Source: JAYGED01 sp046582565 (GTDB taxonomy: Bacteria > Pseudomonadota > Alphaproteobacteria > JAAXGF01). From it: a DNA stretch of 26,868 bases. The notes beneath the pieces are model-generated. The model was not told the origin of the DNA. It was given only the letters and a program-made list of their open reading frames with translations, and ran no database searches. The DNA is taken from assembly GCA_046582565.1 (NCBI GenBank), contig JAYGED010000202.1:1-26868 (forward strand), given 5' to 3'. Positions within the stretch are counted from its first letter, which is position 1. Each line of letters opens with the position of its first letter. The position numbers and the translations under genes are program-made. Positions 1-7,313 of the stretch are shown here, piece by piece.

Positions 1-67
1 GAAAAATAACCGCCTCAAGTCGAGAGCGATCTTCGGCGGAGACGGTGAAGGATATTCCTGTGCGCAT
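1..67 (-). CDS. IS630-family transposase, N-terminal 22 codons only (cut by window edge)
   Basis: An ATG at 67 reads leftward off the window and encodes MRTGISFTVSAEDRSRLEAV plus two more residues. This matches my memory of the start of IS630-family DDE transposases, where an 'MRTG...DR.RLEAI' opening precedes the helix-turn-helix. Only about 22 codons are visible, so the catalytic domain cannot be checked and I cannot say whether the gene is intact. No clear Shine-Dalgarno precedes the ATG. The element lies directly downstream of a truncated surface-protein gene on the same strand, so it probably caused or marks that truncation. The assignment rests on a short stretch and is tentative. Confidence 0.55.
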   Translation of the reverse strand, partial: MRTGISFTVSAEDRSRLEAVIF

Positions 68-127
68 CACATTGAATCGCACACAACAGAGCATATAGGA
101 ATCCCAAATCGGACTCCTTTGTTCCGC
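1..127 (-). mobile_element. End of an IS630-type insertion sequence; outer boundary unresolved
   Basis: The stretch between the transposase start (67) and the end of the decayed reading frame (128) has no other coding content and is probably the non-coding end of the insertion sequence. IS630 elements insert at TA, often within CTAG, and duplicate the TA. A CTAG lies at 135-138, a few codons before the stop of the broken gene, and is a candidate junction. The other end of the element is outside the window, so the terminal repeats cannot be paired. Confidence 0.35.
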
Positions 128-541
128 TCAATCCACTAGCGTTACCTTGGTGCCGTCGGTCCGCGTCGCCGTCGCCGTTCCATCGACCACGGAGGCCACC
201 CCAATGGGATCAACGTCGGCGGCGGCTTCGACCTGGGCGTATTGACCCGGCGCCAGCGGTCCGGCGAGGCTGGCCACCAGGTCGGGCGCCAGCTCCGCGC
301 CGCCGGCGGTGGCCAGCGCCAGAGGATCGGCAAGCTCGAAATATCCCTGAATGAGAACCTGTTCGCCGTCCGGGCCGACCAGCAGTAAATCGCCGCCCTG
401 GCGTACAAAATCGGCGATCAGCAACATCGTGCCGTTGGGTATGACTAATGCGTCGCCGGCAACCGCTTACAGGACGATGAATTCACTCGTCGCCGCTCCG
501 GTTAGGGTCGTTGCTGATATTTCGGGCTGACCTTGGGTCAT
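128..541 (-). pseudogene. Remnant of a large FecR/adhesin-type surface protein, N-terminal part with an in-frame stop
   Basis: An ATG at 541 has an excellent ribosome-binding site (AAGGAG, five bases away) and reads MTQGQPEISATTLTGAATSE before a TAA at 467-469. The same frame then stays open to a TGA at 128 and includes GGDLLLVGPDGEQVLIQGYF and PLAPGQYAQ. The GDLLLVGPDG / GYF / APGQYAQ pattern is typical of the N-terminus of very large FecR-domain or RTX-like surface proteins in Proteobacteria. The frame ends at '...TRTDGTKVTLVD', where such proteins normally continue for hundreds of residues. I therefore read it as a gene killed twice: by a nonsense codon at position 25 and by loss of everything downstream, probably by the neighbouring insertion sequence. 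An alternative is translation of a 99-residue peptide from the ATG at 427, which has no good ribosome-binding site. Confidence 0.55.
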
Positions 542-827
542 CACCACTCCTTAGACCACACCCTGGTTCATGGCCCCCACAGCCATTCCACCCCCCAGGG
601 CCTCAGTTTAAGCACAATCGCGAAAGTCGAGTAATCCTAAACAAAATTAAGCGTTTGTCAAAGTTATCGTGGCCGATTTCGAAGCCAAAAACGCGCACTC
701 GCCTTGAGTGCCGGCCCCACCGCCCACAAAAGACTCGTGACATTGATCGAGCCGTCTTTCATCATGCTGATGGGTTGTTTCGTGGCATTTGTGGTGATTT
801 CCTTGCTCTCTGCAATTCTTGAATTCG
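542..827. other. Intergenic stretch between the surface-protein remnant and gspG
   Basis: About 286 bases with no convincing gene. An open frame at 511-822 has no recognisable protein content or start signal. Apart from the leftward promoter candidate at 634-661, I see no clear promoter or terminator, and no strong Shine-Dalgarno ahead of gspG. Confidence 0.5.
634..661 (-). promoter_or_regulatory. Candidate sigma-70 promoter for the decayed surface-protein gene
   Basis: On the minus strand a perfect TTGACA (661 down to 656) is followed after 16 bases by TAGGAT (639 down to 634), four of six matches to the -10 consensus. It points at the ATG at 541, leaving a leader of roughly 85 bases. It is a motif match only. 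Confidence 0.35.
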
Positions 828-1277
828 ATGTTCTGTCGATCTAAGTCCGCTGGCGGGCTCGCGGGGCGCGGCCAGCGCGGCTTCACCCTAGTGGAAATCC
901 TGGTGGTGCTGGTCATTCTGGGCCTGCTGTTCGGTCTGGTCGGGCCGCGGGTGATCGATTATCTGTCGCGCGCCAAAGCGGATGTCGCGCGATTGCAGTT
1001 GGAAAATATCGAAAGCGCCCTCGATCTTTACCGTCTCGATGTGGGCGCCTACCCGAGTCAGGAAGAGGGGCTTCGCGCCCTGGTGGTCGCGCCGGGCGGG
1101 ACCGATCGTTGGAACGGGCCTTATCTCAAGGACAAGGCGGTGCCGTTGGACCCCTGGGACCGGGGCTATATCTATCAGGTCCCGAGCCTGCATGACGGGG
1201 CCTATGATCTTTCTTCCCTGGGCCAGGATGGTCTCGCCGGCGGCGACGGGGAAGCCGCCGATATCACCAGCTGGTGA
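828..1277 (+). CDS. gspG: Type II secretion system major pseudopilin GspG
   Basis: This is the major subunit of the type II secretion pseudopilus, which is assembled in the inner membrane and pushes substrates through the outer-membrane secretin. The N-terminus has a prepilin peptidase site, RG|FTLVEILVV at residues 17-27, with Glu at +5, followed by a hydrophobic helix. The C-terminal half shows the GspG hallmarks: YPSQEEGLRAL, WNGPYLK, PLDPWDRGYIY, and a calcium-loop-type ending SLGQDGLAGGDGEAADI. At 149 residues it has normal family length. I chose ATG 828. A TTG at 819 is in frame but neither start has a strong ribosome-binding site. No other gsp gene is present in the window, so this is a solitary pseudopilin next to a MORN protein. 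It may be an accessory or displaced copy working with a secretion system encoded elsewhere. Confidence 0.9.
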   Translation: MFCRSKSAGGLAGRGQRGFTLVEILVVLVILGLLFGLVGPRVIDYLSRAKADVARLQLENIESALDLYRLDVGAYPSQEEGLRALVVAPGGTDRWNGPYLKDKAVPLDPWDRGYIYQVPSLHDGAYDLSSLGQDGLAGGDGEAADITSW

Positions 1278-1342
1278 GAGGGTACCTATCCTCACAAGGT
1301 GGTATAAAGTGACCGTGACAATCGCTGTAAAGGGAGGACGGG

Positions 1343-2074
1343 TTGTCCCAATCGCATAACAGCCGGTCATGGCTCGCAGCATCAATGGTAAGCAGTTTGC
1401 TGATCATGACGGCCATGGTTGAGAAGCCCGCGGCGGCGGCGAGTTGGATCGTCGATGAGACGACGGGCTGCGGCACCAGCAACCCGTTCCCTGCCGCCGA
1501 CGAGTCCATTCGCTGGTACGGCCAATGCGTAAACGGCATGCTGCATGGCGAGGGCATTCTGATCTGGCATCGCGCGGGCCAGGAGGTCGAACGCAACAAG
1601 GGCACGTTTCTGGACGGCGAACTTCACGGCGAAGCCATCACCAGCTATCCGGACGGCCGGACCATCGTCGGCCGATACCGCAATGGCGAGCGCCACGGCG
1701 AATTCATCGTCACCCAGAGCGACGGCGGCCAGATTCGGGCTCTCTATGAACGCGGCCGATTGATGACTCAGGTGAGTATCAGCGGAACTGACCAGCCGCC
1801 GGTCCCGGTCGCAACAGCGATACCAAGCCAGCCGCCCACCCCAGTGGCGGCGGTTGTTGCGCAACCCGTCCCGGTTTATGTCGTAACCACCGCGGCGCCG
1901 ATTTTGTACCCGGCGTATCCGCCACAGCCCGTGGTGCAGCCGGGATACGTCCAGCCCCCCGTATCGTTGCGTTATACCGACACTGTGGATGCCGGTCAGC
2001 TGTTCAGAAATCTTTTCGCATCGTCGGGAAGAAACGCGGTTGTGCCGGTGGTGGGGGCTATCCCCGGTCAGTAA
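1343..2074 (+). CDS. Exported MORN-repeat protein with a Pro/Val-rich tail
   Basis: The start is TTG 1343, supported by a strong GGGAGGA ribosome-binding site six to eight bases upstream. Residues 1-33 form a signal peptide ending ...KPAAAAS. Three MORN-type repeats follow: YGQCVNGMLHGEGILIW (59-75), GTFLDGELHGEAITSYPDG (87-105) and GRYRNGERHGEFIVTQSDGG (110-129). A proline/valine/glutamine-rich segment (about 150-205) leads to a short C-terminal region with FRNLFASSGRN. MORN repeats are structural beta-hairpins found in many unrelated proteins and give no specific function. The gene starts 65 bases after gspG on the same strand and may share its transcript; a link with secretion is inference only. 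The tail composition suggests an extended envelope-spanning or wall-associated linker. Confidence 0.75.
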   Translation: MSQSHNSRSWLAASMVSSLLIMTAMVEKPAAAASWIVDETTGCGTSNPFPAADESIRWYGQCVNGMLHGEGILIWHRAGQEVERNKGTFLDGELHGEAITSYPDGRTIVGRYRNGERHGEFIVTQSDGGQIRALYERGRLMTQVSISGTDQPPVPVATAIPSQPPTPVAAVVAQPVPVYVVTTAAPILYPAYPPQPVVQPGYVQPPVSLRYTDTVDAGQLFRNLFASSGRNAVVPVVGAIPGQ

Positions 2075-2193
2075 GTGGAGGGGGGCGGTCTTTGGCCGTT
2101 GGTCTCCGCGCGGCTCAATGTCCCGCGCCACGGCTGCGACGTTCTAAGCCGTAAATCAACTCTCACGTCTATGTCAGACAGCCCCCTAACTCC

Positions 2194-2249
2194 TTGACAG
2201 AACGGATGGAAAACAAATACTTTTGAATGCAGAATACCCTTGAAAGGGT
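2194..2249 (+). promoter_or_regulatory. Candidate promoter and small palindrome upstream of the electron-transfer operon
   Basis: A perfect TTGACA (2194-2199) is followed after 16 bases by AATACT (2216-2221), a four-of-six -10 match. Just downstream, ACCCT-TGAA-AGGGT (2236-2249) is a perfect 5-bp-arm palindrome lying near the expected transcription start, where a repressor could act. A second small hairpin, GCCCAT...ATGGGC (2288-2306), lies immediately before the ribosome-binding site GAGGGG of the first operon gene. All are motif matches. Confidence 0.35.
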
Positions 2250-2321
2250 CCGGTGTCTGGTTGCGAATTTACGTCATGGATGGGGTGGCCCATCCTTAGA
2301 ATGGGCACATGACGAGGGGAC

Positions 2322-4700
2322 ATGAGCGAGCACTATCAGGTCGCGATTATTGGGTCCGGGCCCGCGGGGTTGAGCGCTGCTGGACATGCGGCGAAGCTCG
2401 GCGTCTCGCATGTGTTGTTTGAGAAGACCGACCATCTTTCCGATACGATTTACAAATACCAAAAGGGCAAGCTTGTCATGGCGACGCCGGACATCTTGCC
2501 CCTGCGCAGCGATTATACGTTCGAGCTTGGCAGCCGCGAAGAAATTCTAGGGGCATGGGACCAGCAGAATGATCAGCTTGCCGTAAACACCCGTTTTAAC
2601 GCGGACGTGACCGCAATCACCGGCGAGAAGGGCGGCTTCGAGATTACCGTCGGCGGGGAAACGGTGAGCGTGGACAACGTGGTGCTGGCCATCGGCCTGC
2701 AGGGCAACCTCCGCCAGCTCAGCGTGCCGGGCTCCGAAGGCGCTCCGCATTTGCAGTATCAGCTCGACGACCCCGATGAATACGAGGTCGAGACCATCGT
2801 CGTCGTCGGCGCGGGCGATGCGGCGATCGAGAACGCGGTCGCCCTAGCCAAACAGAACAAGGTCATCATCGTCAACCGCAAGGGTGAGTTTGCGCGTATC
2901 AAGCAGGGTAATTTGTCGCTGATTGAAGATTCGATCGAGAAGGGCGTGCTGACCTGCATGTACAGCGCATCGCCGGTGCGCGTTGACCCCGGCTCGATCA
3001 CCCTGGCCGCGCCCGACGGCGAGGTCGAGGTTAAATGCGACCGGATCATTGCCCGCCTGGGGGCCATCGCGCCGCGCCAGTTCGTCGAGGCCTGCGGCGT
3101 TGAGTTCCCATCCGATGACCGCACGGCCCTGCCCGAGGTGAGCGCAACCTATGAATCGAACGTGTCCGGGCTCTATATCATCGGCGCTCTCGGCGGTTAT
3201 CCGCTGATCAAGCAGGCGATGAACCAGGGCTACGAAGTGATCGAGTATATCCTTGGAAATGAGATCAAGCCGGCGGACGAGCCGCTTCTTGAACAACGCT
3301 TCGCCGTCCTCGGCACCGTAGAAGTGGCCGACGTGCTGGCGCTAATCCGTGAAAACGTGCCGATGTTTTCAGCGATGAACCCCCTGCTGCTGCGCGAACT
3401 GATGATCGATTCGATACTGCATTGTCCCAAGGCCGGCGAGATCATCTTCGCGCGCAACGACTATACCAACAGCTTCTTCACGGTGGTCAGCGGCGAAGTG
3501 GTTATCGAGCTCGATCCAGAAGATTCATCCAAAGTGGTGGTCCTGGGACAGGGTCAGTTTTTCGGCGAAATGGGTTTGATCTCCGGTCGCCGCCGCACAG
3601 CAACGGTGCGCGCCAATAGCGATTGCGTCCTGCTCGAAGTGCCCCGGCGCTCGATGCTTAAATTGCTCAGTTTGGTCGAGTCCGTGCAGCGGGTGGTGGA
3701 CCAGACGGCGATCGTTCGCCAAATCAACACCTACCTCGCGCCGCACGCCACCGCCGAAGACCTCGCCGAGGTGCTTGAAACCGGATCGATTGAGAGTTTC
3801 AAGCCGGATGAAATTCTGTTCAACGAGGGCGACCCGGCCGATGCGGTGCATCTCATCCGGCGCGGCTCGGTCACCGTATCGAAGCGCATCGGCGGCAAAG
3901 ACGTGGTCATAGCCTACGTGCCGGTGGGCCACTATATCGGTGAAATCGCCTTGCTGTCGGACGCCCCGCGCACCGGCACCGTGCGCGCCACCGTGGCGAC
4001 CGAGACGATCAAGATCGACGGTTCCGCCTTCAAGCGATTGCTCGATCAGAATATGGACCTGAGAGCCGAAGTCGAGGCCCGGCTGGGCGAGCGCCTGGTG
4101 CAGAGCGAGCGCATGGGGCTGAGCTCCAATGCCAGCGGGATCATCGAGTTCCTTATTGCCCAGGGCCTCGGCGAGGCGACCGACGTGCTGCTCATCGATG
4201 AGAGCCTTTGCGTGCGCTGCGACAATTGCGAGAAGGCCTGCGCCGAGACCCACGACGGCATTACGCGCCTCGACCGCCAAGCGGGACCAACCTTCGATAA
4301 TCTTCATGTGCCGACCTCATGCCGCCATTGCGAGCACCCATACTGCATGGCCGACTGCCCGCCGGACGCCATTCACCGGGCGCAGAACGGCGAGGTCTTT
4401 ATCAACGATTCATGCATCGGCTGCGGCAATTGCGAGCGCAACTGCCCCTACGGCGTGATCCAGATGTCGGCCAAACCGCCAACGAAACCCGGCCTGCTGT
4501 CCTGGATGCTGTTCGGCGCCGGCTCCGGCCCCGGCCAGGACAAGTCGGTCAAGGGCGATGGGCCCAAGAAGGCGGTCAAGTGCGACATGTGCAAGGACAT
4601 TGAGGGCGGCGCAGCCTGTGTTAGGGCCTGTCCGACGGGCGCCGCTATCCGGGTGAGTCCCGAAGAATTTTTGGCAAAGGTAGTTCAAGCGGCGCATTAA
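2322..4700 (+). CDS. FAD/NAD(P) oxidoreductase - two cNMP-binding domains - four [4Fe-4S] ferredoxin fusion
   Basis: This 792-residue cytoplasmic protein has no signal peptide or membrane helix. Residues 1-310 form a thioredoxin-reductase-like flavoprotein: FAD fold GSGPAG (11-16), NAD(P) fold GAGDAA (163-168), and closing motif GLYIIGALGG. It has no redox CXXC. Two cyclic-nucleotide-binding domains follow (about 360-460 and 490-590). Each keeps the phosphate-binding cassette Gly-Glu and Arg: GEMGLISGRRRTA (from 415) and GEIALLSDAPRTG (from 540). The C-terminus is a four-cluster [4Fe-4S] module of the DmsB/HycB type, with Cys at 630/633/636/640, 667/670/675/679, 698/701/704/708 and 754/757/766/770. 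I infer electron exchange between NAD(P)H and the Fe-S chain, gated by a small ligand. It is the first gene of a seven-gene operon; the membrane cytochrome b-like gene follows after 30 bases. The ribosome-binding site GAGGGG fixes the ATG start. Which nucleotide, if any, binds is unknown. Confidence 0.85.
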   Translation: MSEHYQVAIIGSGPAGLSAAGHAAKLGVSHVLFEKTDHLSDTIYKYQKGKLVMATPDILPLRSDYTFELGSREEILGAWDQQNDQLAVNTRFNADVTAITGEKGGFEITVGGETVSVDNVVLAIGLQGNLRQLSVPGSEGAPHLQYQLDDPDEYEVETIVVVGAGDAAIENAVALAKQNKVIIVNRKGEFARIKQGNLSLIEDSIEKGVLTCMYSASPVRVDPGSITLAAPDGEVEVKCDRIIARLGAIAPRQFVEACGVEFPSDDRTALPEVSATYESNVSGLYIIGALGGYPLIKQAMNQGYEVIEYILGNEIKPADEPLLEQRFAVLGTVEVADVLALIRENVPMFSAMNPLLLRELMIDSILHCPKAGEIIFARNDYTNSFFTVVSGEVVIELDPEDSSKVVVLGQGQFFGEMGLISGRRRTATVRANSDCVLLEVPRRSMLKLLSLVESVQRVVDQTAIVRQINTYLAPHATAEDLAEVLETGSIESFKPDEILFNEGDPADAVHLIRRGSVTVSKRIGGKDVVIAYVPVGHYIGEIALLSDAPRTGTVRATVATETIKIDGSAFKRLLDQNMDLRAEVEARLGERLVQSERMGLSSNASGIIEFLIAQGLGEATDVLLIDESLCVRCDNCEKACAETHDGITRLDRQAGPTFDNLHVPTSCRHCEHPYCMADCPPDAIHRAQNGEVFINDSCIGCGNCERNCPYGVIQMSAKPPTKPGLLSWMLFGAGSGPGQDKSVKGDGPKKAVKCDMCKDIEGGAACVRACPTGAAIRVSPEEFLAKVVQAAH

Positions 4701-4730
4701 AAAATTTGGATTTAGGGAAGGTATTTAACG

Positions 4731-5567
4731 TTGGCGACGCACGAATCGGTTCTGGTCTACCGGGGGTTCAGGTATCTGAAGCTGGCGTCTTTGGCGGCGG
4801 TTATCGCGGTTATCGCCTACGCCGTACATTCGCCGCTCGGCATGCCCAACGGCGGCACCTGGCTGGGCTATACTCTCGGCATCGTCGGCGCCCTGTTGAT
4901 CTTGTGGCTGATGTATTTCGGCATCCGCAAACGCACGTACGCGTCTGGCACCGGCAAGCTTGAGGATTGGCTCTCCGCACATATTTATCTCGGCGTGGCG
5001 TTGATTATTATCGCCACCCTGCATACGGGATTTCAGTTCGGCCTCAATATCCATACCCTGGCCTATACGCTAATGATGTTCGTCATAATTTCCGGCATGT
5101 ACGGGCTCTATGCCTACATTCGCTTCCCCCGGCAGATGACCGACAATCAGCGCGGCGTCACCCTGGAAAACCTGATGCAGCAGATCGCCGAGCTCAGTCA
5201 GGAATGTACCGATCTGTCGATGACATTGAGCGACGAAATCAATGGAATCGTGGTCGAGTCGGGGCGGCAAACCAGTGTCGGCGGCGGGTTCATTCGTCAG
5301 CTTTCGGGCCGCGATCCAAACTGCACTACGATCGCGGCGCTCGCCCGCTTGCAGACCATTGCCACAACTTTGCAGGATGACCACGCTGTCCAGGCGCGCC
5401 GGTTGATCTCACGCCTCAGCCGCAAGGTCGAACTGTTGTACCGCGCGCGCAAGGATGTGCAGCTTAGGGCGCTGATGAAGATCTTCCTGTTCGTGCATGT
5501 GCCGATGTCGTTCGCGCTGTTCGCGGCTCTGTTTTCGCACGTATTTATCGTGTTCTTTTACTGGTAG
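4731..5567 (+). CDS. Five-helix membrane protein, predicted di-heme cytochrome b-like electron carrier
   Basis: 278 residues starting at TTG 4731, with AGGGAAGG upstream. Helices are at about 14-33, 44-65, 81-102, 108-130 and 248-277. TM3 carries H84 and H98 and TM5 carries H256 and H270. Each pair is spaced by 14, the HX13H spacing of b-type cytochromes. With the positive-inside rule (Arg/Lys-rich loops 66-77 and 224-241) the N-terminus is cytoplasmic and TM3 and TM5 both run inside to outside. H84/H256 then meet near the cytoplasmic face and H98/H270 near the periplasmic face, ideal for two stacked hemes crossing the membrane. H108 in TM4 is an extra candidate near the outer face. A loop of about 115 residues between TM4 and TM5 faces the cytoplasm and could dock the Fe-S flavoprotein encoded just upstream. 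Heme ligation is inferred from spacing; I did not recognise a named family. Confidence 0.7.
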   Translation: MATHESVLVYRGFRYLKLASLAAVIAVIAYAVHSPLGMPNGGTWLGYTLGIVGALLILWLMYFGIRKRTYASGTGKLEDWLSAHIYLGVALIIIATLHTGFQFGLNIHTLAYTLMMFVIISGMYGLYAYIRFPRQMTDNQRGVTLENLMQQIAELSQECTDLSMTLSDEINGIVVESGRQTSVGGGFIRQLSGRDPNCTTIAALARLQTIATTLQDDHAVQARRLISRLSRKVELLYRARKDVQLRALMKIFLFVHVPMSFALFAALFSHVFIVFFYW

Positions 5568-5579
5568 ATCGTAACCGGC

Positions 5580-7313
5580 GTGGACATTCTAGTTAGCTAT
5601 CTCACGCGCAAGCGCAGCGGCGACGTTGCCCACCGCGACGTTGAGATCGAGGCTGATGTCATTCGTCTCGGCCGCGGCTCCGACTGCCAGGTCAATCTCC
5701 ACGATCCCCGGGTGGCGTATAGCCACGCCGAGATACACGATCGCGGCGGCAGCTTCTTTATCGAAGCGATGAATAGTTCGTTCGAGCTGTTGGTGAACGG
5801 GACGCCGGTCAATACGATCCAACTCCACATTGGCGATAAGATCGTGCTTGGTCCTTACGAAATCGTCGTCATCGAAGCGCCAAGCGGCAAAAACCTGGCC
5901 TTCACGGTCGAGCTTCTCGAACATCGCCTCGATTATCTTGAACGATTGAATTCGCTCAGCCGCACCACCCTGGCCGATGCCGCCGCCGGCATGCGGGGCA
6001 TGTCCTGGGCATTCTTTATCGTCGTGTTTTCGGTGTTTCTGGCCTGGCCCCTGGTCCATTTCTTCGGACTGTCCGACAGCGCAACAACGTCGCAATCGCC
6101 CATGCAGACGAGCAAAGTCGGCGTCAAGATTTGGCCCCTGACACCCGATCTGGCCTGGATCAGCGGCGATATCTCAGCGCCGCACAGATTTGTCGCCAAC
6201 GACTGCAAGACCTGCCACCAGCGCGCCTTTGTTCAGGTCGAAGATGGGGCCTGCCTGGCTTGTCATTCGAGCGTTCAGCATCACGCGGATCCGGTTAAAT
6301 TCCCCATGGAGCAAATAACGGAAGCCGCCTGTCAGTCCTGTCACAAGGAACATAACGGCGCCGCGACCATCGTTACCATCAGCGAGACTCAATGCGCCGA
6401 TTGCCATCGAGATCTCAAGGAGGACGCACCCGACACGACCCTGATCAACGTCTCGAATTTCGGCACGGACCATCCCCAGTTCCGGCCAACCGTGGTGGTC
6501 AATGCGACAACCGGCGAGCTTAAGCGGCAAAAGCTCGATAAGGATAATTGGCCTGTCGAGCATTCGAATTTGAAATTTACCCACAAGAAGCATTTGGCGG
6601 CAGCCGGCATGCTGGTTCCGGGTAAGACCGAGAGAAAGGTTCTGCAATGCGACGATTGCCACCGGCCCGAACCGGGCGGAGTGGGGATGGCGCCGATCAC
6701 CATGCAGACCCATTGCGCGGAATGTCATCAGCTGAAGTTTGAACCGGCCGTGCCGAGCCGGGTTGTGCCGCACGGCGATGTGGCGGCCGTGAAGCTGATG
6801 TTGACCGAGTTCTACGGCAATATGGCGTTGCGCGGCGGCGCCGATGTCAAAGATGCGCCGGACAGTGTGCGCCGCCGTCCGGGTACGGAGCTGACCGAAG
6901 CCGAGCAGCTGGAAGCCATGGCCTGGGCGGATCAGCGGGCTGGGCTGGCGTCGGACTATCTGTTCGGCAAGTCGGTGTGCCGCGTCTGTCACGAGGTCTC
7001 CAGTGAGCAACTGGGTGCATCGACAAGCTGGTCTATTGAGAATATCCTGGTGGCTGATCGTTGGTTGCCAAAAGGCCAGTTTGACCATGGACATCATAGG
7101 AATATGACCTGCGTCGATTGCCACGAAGCCACCAATTCCGATAAGGCAACCGATGTGATACTGCCCCAAATCGCTAACTGCCAGCAGTGTCACGGGGGGG
7201 AGTCCGCGAGTAATCTTGTGCCGACGACCTGCAATAGCTGTCATGAGTTCCACCAACCGTTCCTGGGATCCATGCGCCCCATGCAAGCCGCCGCCGCCGG
7301 AGAGGGGGGATGA
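5580..7313 (+). CDS. FHA domain - membrane helix - decaheme cytochrome c fusion
   Basis: 577 residues starting at GTG 5580, 12 bases after the previous gene. Residues 5-98 form a forkhead-associated domain: LGRGSDCQVNL at 30-40, DPRVAYSHAEI at 42-52, and the Asn-Gly pair at 73-74. The Ser usually found three residues before the motif His is Ala46 here, so classical phosphothreonine binding is uncertain. One membrane helix spans about 141-163. The rest is predicted to be periplasmic with ten CXXCH heme c sites starting at Cys 209, 225, 251, 272, 357, 379, 467, 511, 534 and 551, plus further His residues that could be distal ligands. I infer that it takes electrons from, or delivers them to, the di-heme membrane protein and carries them through the periplasm while a cytoplasmic FHA domain senses or docks a partner. 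The stop overlaps the next start by four bases (ATGA). Confidence 0.85.
   Translation: MDILVSYLTRKRSGDVAHRDVEIEADVIRLGRGSDCQVNLHDPRVAYSHAEIHDRGGSFFIEAMNSSFELLVNGTPVNTIQLHIGDKIVLGPYEIVVIEAPSGKNLAFTVELLEHRLDYLERLNSLSRTTLADAAAGMRGMSWAFFIVVFSVFLAWPLVHFFGLSDSATTSQSPMQTSKVGVKIWPLTPDLAWISGDISAPHRFVANDCKTCHQRAFVQVEDGACLACHSSVQHHADPVKFPMEQITEAACQSCHKEHNGAATIVTISETQCADCHRDLKEDAPDTTLINVSNFGTDHPQFRPTVVVNATTGELKRQKLDKDNWPVEHSNLKFTHKKHLAAAGMLVPGKTERKVLQCDDCHRPEPGGVGMAPITMQTHCAECHQLKFEPAVPSRVVPHGDVAAVKLMLTEFYGNMALRGGADVKDAPDSVRRRPGTELTEAEQLEAMAWADQRAGLASDYLFGKSVCRVCHEVSSEQLGASTSWSIENILVADRWLPKGQFDHGHHRNMTCVDCHEATNSDKATDVILPQIANCQQCHGGESASNLVPTTCNSCHEFHQPFLGSMRPMQAAAAGEGG

Noticed and set aside
511..822. Open frame of 103 codons on the plus strand upstream of gspG
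   Set aside because: Low-complexity, unrecognisable protein with no ribosome-binding site; it overlaps the start of the decayed minus-strand gene.
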